Assembly (NCBI GenBank): GCA_010645155.1 | Contig: JAAGOF010000070.1 | Coordinates: forward strand, 987,035 to 1,051,034 | Reading direction: 5' to 3' | Length of the DNA: 64,000 nt | DNA from: Tigriopus japonicus | Taxonomy: Eukaryota > Arthropoda > Copepoda > Harpacticoida > Harpacticidae | Translations under genes and position numbers: made by a program | Shown here: positions 61,334 through 64,000 of the stretch, one piece after another | Layout: each line of letters opens with the position of its first letter | How positions within the stretch are numbered: the first letter of the stretch is position 1 | Notes under the pieces: model-generated | Seen by the model: only the letters and a program-made list of their open reading frames with translations | The model's database searches: none | What the model was told of the DNA's origin: nothing

Positions 61334-62288
61334 CTGATGAGGTTCCTCAGATTTTTGACCCCTGATTGCACATGTAAAAATGGATCGTTAAAACGAACTT
61401 GATCAATTCTCCAAAGTACCTCTCTCTGTTGGTCAACTTTAAGGAACAACATGACACTAATTATTGAAAAGATAAATTGCATTCGCGGTATGAATGCAGA
61501 AGGGTAGATATTTTTCGTGGGCTCAGAACTTTCCCGTCAAACTGTTTATGTTTATGGTTGATCCAAGTATGCTCATGTGACGTGATTCAAAAGCAAATGC
61601 TTCCCACCTCTGGTTTTAATACGAGGTTTTATAATCAACGTGCTTCTGTTTGAGTACGAATAACAATCAAAAGAAGAAAAACTGACATTGGCCCAGGAAC
61701 AATAGTTAGACACATATCATTCAATGAAATTATATCTTCTCATTTGCAATCTTATGTACATACAGAACTTAATTTAAGTAATCTCGTAAATTAATCGTAA
61801 ATTGAGATGCCAATGACGTTTTTCATCGATCTTCCATTGACCCTGTTGGAAAACTGAAATAATTAACTTCTCTTAATGGGTATATATTGAGGTAGCTTCA
61901 AGTGAGCGTTTTAAATCATGAGCTGCCCAGCCGATTTTGGCAAATCCAAGTTTTTCCCATCTAAGCGTCCATTCAATGAATCTAGGTTCTTGGAAGTGAT
62001 TTTTATTTTACGTCTTGATACCTCTGCTTACACCTGGTTGATAATATGCTCATTTTATTTGCTAGAAAATGATACGTACAAAATCATATATTACCAGAAA
62101 GAAACATTGAAAACGATTTCATTTCTTTGTTCAACATTTTTAAATATTGATTTGATTCTTTGGAATTCACGGAAGAAATCAGCATCTTTAAATTATTGTT
62201 TGGATCAATGTTAGGACCTCTTTTTGCAATAACACAAGGCTTACTTTTAATTCAATCCCCCTAAAAATAAATTTTGCGTATTGTTGAC

Positions 62289-62634
62289 TAGTGATGGACC
62301 GAAAGGGCTCATAACCGAAACCGAAAGTTTCGGCCGAAAGAGGGCTTAACCGAAACCGAAACCGAAAGCAGTGTTCACTGTTTACAAAATTGTTCAAATG
62401 CAAAATCCGCCTTAAAAATTAGAATGTGTTCAGTGTTGGGAAGTCGCAAATTTTGAAAAATCTTAAAACTTAAATTTTAGAGGTTTTTGGACCATTTTTT
62501 TTTCGATTTTGTTGTCAAACTCCATTTTATATAGTGCTTGTCTGCTTTCGGTTTCGGTAGGCATAACCGAAACCGAAATTTCGGCCGTAATTTCGGCCGT
62601 AATTTCGGCCGATAGCGCTTTCGGTCCATCACTA
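62289..62634. mobile_element. hAT MITE, TAGTGATGGACCGAAAG family, reference copy
   Basis: It begins TAGTGATGGACCGAAAGGGC and ends GCGCTTTCGGTCCATCACTA. The 8-bp duplication TTGTTGAC is perfect (62281-62288 and 62635-62642). The subterminal regions repeat AACCGAAACCGAAAG and TTTCGGCCGTAA. Relatives lie at 30783, 36688 and 37441, and a right-end fragment at about 44808-44826. Confidence 0.96.
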
Positions 62635-63157
62635 TTGTTGACCCATAATCAGCCCAGGCATCTTTACGTGAAATATCGATCGTTTTCATGTACCTAGAAT
62701 CATCAAATAGACCAAGGATCACTAAACACCTGAATGCCTCGGCAACCGGCAAAAGCCATTTTTCGAATTCTGTGTTACACAGAGAAAAATCTTATCAAAC
62801 CAAGTGTTTGATTGGTAATGCAAAGCTCACATGCTTAATTTCAACTTGAGCGACTGAAATTTGTGGCAGTCAGAGTAATTTGAAGCGTAGAGCATAGGGC
62901 GCTCTTCTTGTAGGGTCAATTTTTCTCTCGTTTCCGCGCGTATGTATTACTAATGTAGCAAATTTGGAAACGTTGTTTCTCGTGGATGGAGTAAAGCACC
63001 ATGCTGAAATTCAGCAAACGACATCCTTATATGATTGTTTAATCATTCTTATCGAAACAAAGTCATTTACTTCAATGGAATTCGACTTAAAAAAATCCAC
63101 AGCTGAACGCCTGAGCGGAGGCTTCCATGTCTTACGATTTCCTTGAATAGACGCGTA

Positions 63158-63539
63158 CAGGGTCGGCGGTCCAAATGTAGATTTTGGCATTTTTCGTACA
63201 TAACTAGCGTCTGTTTCAGATCTTATTGAGGCTCACAGATTTGTTTGCTTGGTAAATCCTCAAATGTGAGACATGCTGGGATACCAAAGAGTCCATTCCA
63301 GCCCAAAATTCTGCCTTTCTCTCCTTGAGGGACAAATGCAAGGCACTGTGCCAACTGTCCCTATTACTTCATCGATGTCATAATCTCAACCATGCCCAAG
63401 AGCTTCAACAGGAATATGTACAACACAACTTCTATTCCTAAAAACATTGGGATTATTTGACTGAAATTTGAAAAAATCTATCAAAAACTACAAAACTTAT
63501 GATAGTCCTAAGGGGTCTACACTTGGGCCGCCGACCCTG
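63158..63539. mobile_element. Mariner-type MITE with TA duplication
   Basis: CAGGGTCGGCGGTCCAAATG at the left end matches the reverse complement of the right end, CAGGGTCGGCGGCCCAAGTG, and continues TAGA. TA flanks both sides (63156-63157 and 63540-63541). The 382-bp body is non-coding. Confidence 0.9.
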
Positions 63540-64000
63540 TAAATGGAAAACCTTGTAATAGCCAGAATGGGCTGGGCAACTGAGCACAGCCAACGGCCCT
63601 GTTTTGCCGCTAGCGGTAAGATTTAAAACGCTCACATGAAGCAACCTTTATGTATCCCCAATGGAAAAAAATGATTTGGAGATCTGTTTTACAAGACTTT
63701 TATAATTGAAATTTCACGTAAGCAATTGCTTCTTACTTGATGGGACCCATTTTTCATGTGTTGAAGGATGTCACTTGATTAACTCAGCGTGATTGGCTCT
63801 TTGATTCAAGAGCGACATTTTGAAATGTAATGCAACTTATTGTTGTATTATCGGGAGGAAACAGGATAGAAATTGGCTCTCTAAACAAACTCCACCAATT
63901 GTACCTTAAAACTCTAGAAAGTAACCCTACTAGTTAAATACTTATTTTTTCATCCCATTTGAATAGACAATCGAAAAAGCAAGGTCTTAGAAGAGTTATG

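Larger units (their letters stand above)
61889..63648. mobile_element. Long-TIR element, copy interrupted by later insertions
   Basis: The left arm (61889-62000) and the right arm (62680-62709 and 63543-63648) match the element at 28157-28786, and the interior aligns with it in reverse orientation. The hAT MITE at 62289-62634 interrupts the body. About 830 bp at 62710-63542, including the mariner-type MITE at 63158-63539, interrupts the right arm. The intact copy shows both sites uninterrupted. Confidence 0.88.
59934..64000. other. Gene-free region downstream, transposon-rich
   Basis: No gene is supportable beyond the first exon of the channel at 59933. The region holds the hAT element at 60528-61333 and the compound of nested elements at 61889-63648. 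The last about 350 bases show nothing recognisable. Confidence 0.65.

Overview
This window is eukaryotic nuclear DNA from an invertebrate, most likely an arthropod and plausibly a crustacean such as a copepod. The evidence is an AT-rich sequence, very short GT-AG introns (54-73 bp) next to kilobase-scale ones, an invertebrate-type dopamine receptor, a pickpocket-like DEG/ENaC channel, intronless CYP2-clan P450 genes with TATA/Inr core promoters, and dense DNA-transposon remnants. The species cannot be fixed from sequence alone. There is no sign of prokaryotic genes, CRISPR arrays or viral genes.

Layout. (1) 1-13057: no supportable gene; transposon remnants, a 31-bp tandem array, a diverged tandem duplication and two copies of a tRNA-derived SINE. 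(2) 13058-45622, plus strand: a Dop1R2/DAMB-like dopamine receptor. One large exon (13058-14370) carries all seven transmembrane helices. The cytoplasmic tail lies about 30.5 kb downstream in two exons (44926-45079 and 45149-45622), with splice phases that match. The intron between is filled with non-autonomous transposons. (3) 46941-48416 (minus) and 51801-53276 (plus): two intronless, head-to-head cytochrome P450 genes of 491 aa each, whose proteins differ at one residue. Homology runs through the coding region and 3' flank but falls sharply at the start codon. (4) 54375-59933, minus strand: an eight-exon DEG/ENaC sodium-channel gene, reconstructed exon by exon with consistent phases (1800 bp, 599 aa). 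(5) 59934-64000: no gene; transposons, including a nested set.

The most unusual content is the mobile DNA. Six short elements begin with TAG or a one-base variant, end in CTA, and sit between perfect 8-bp target duplications. They are therefore non-autonomous hAT elements of several families. Four of these families carry arrays of short motifs beside their termini. Other elements include three mariner-type elements with TA duplications, one further mariner-like transposase remnant, and long-terminal-inverted-repeat elements, one family of which carries CTCF-like motifs in its arms. One element is interrupted by a hAT copy, and a second copy of the host element elsewhere in the window shows the uninterrupted site.

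The three protein loci (amine receptor, P450 pair, ion channel) do not form an obvious pathway. No clearly new multi-gene system was found. The strongest second-look items are the P450 pair with its sharp homology boundary, the split receptor gene, and the hAT families with subterminal arrays.
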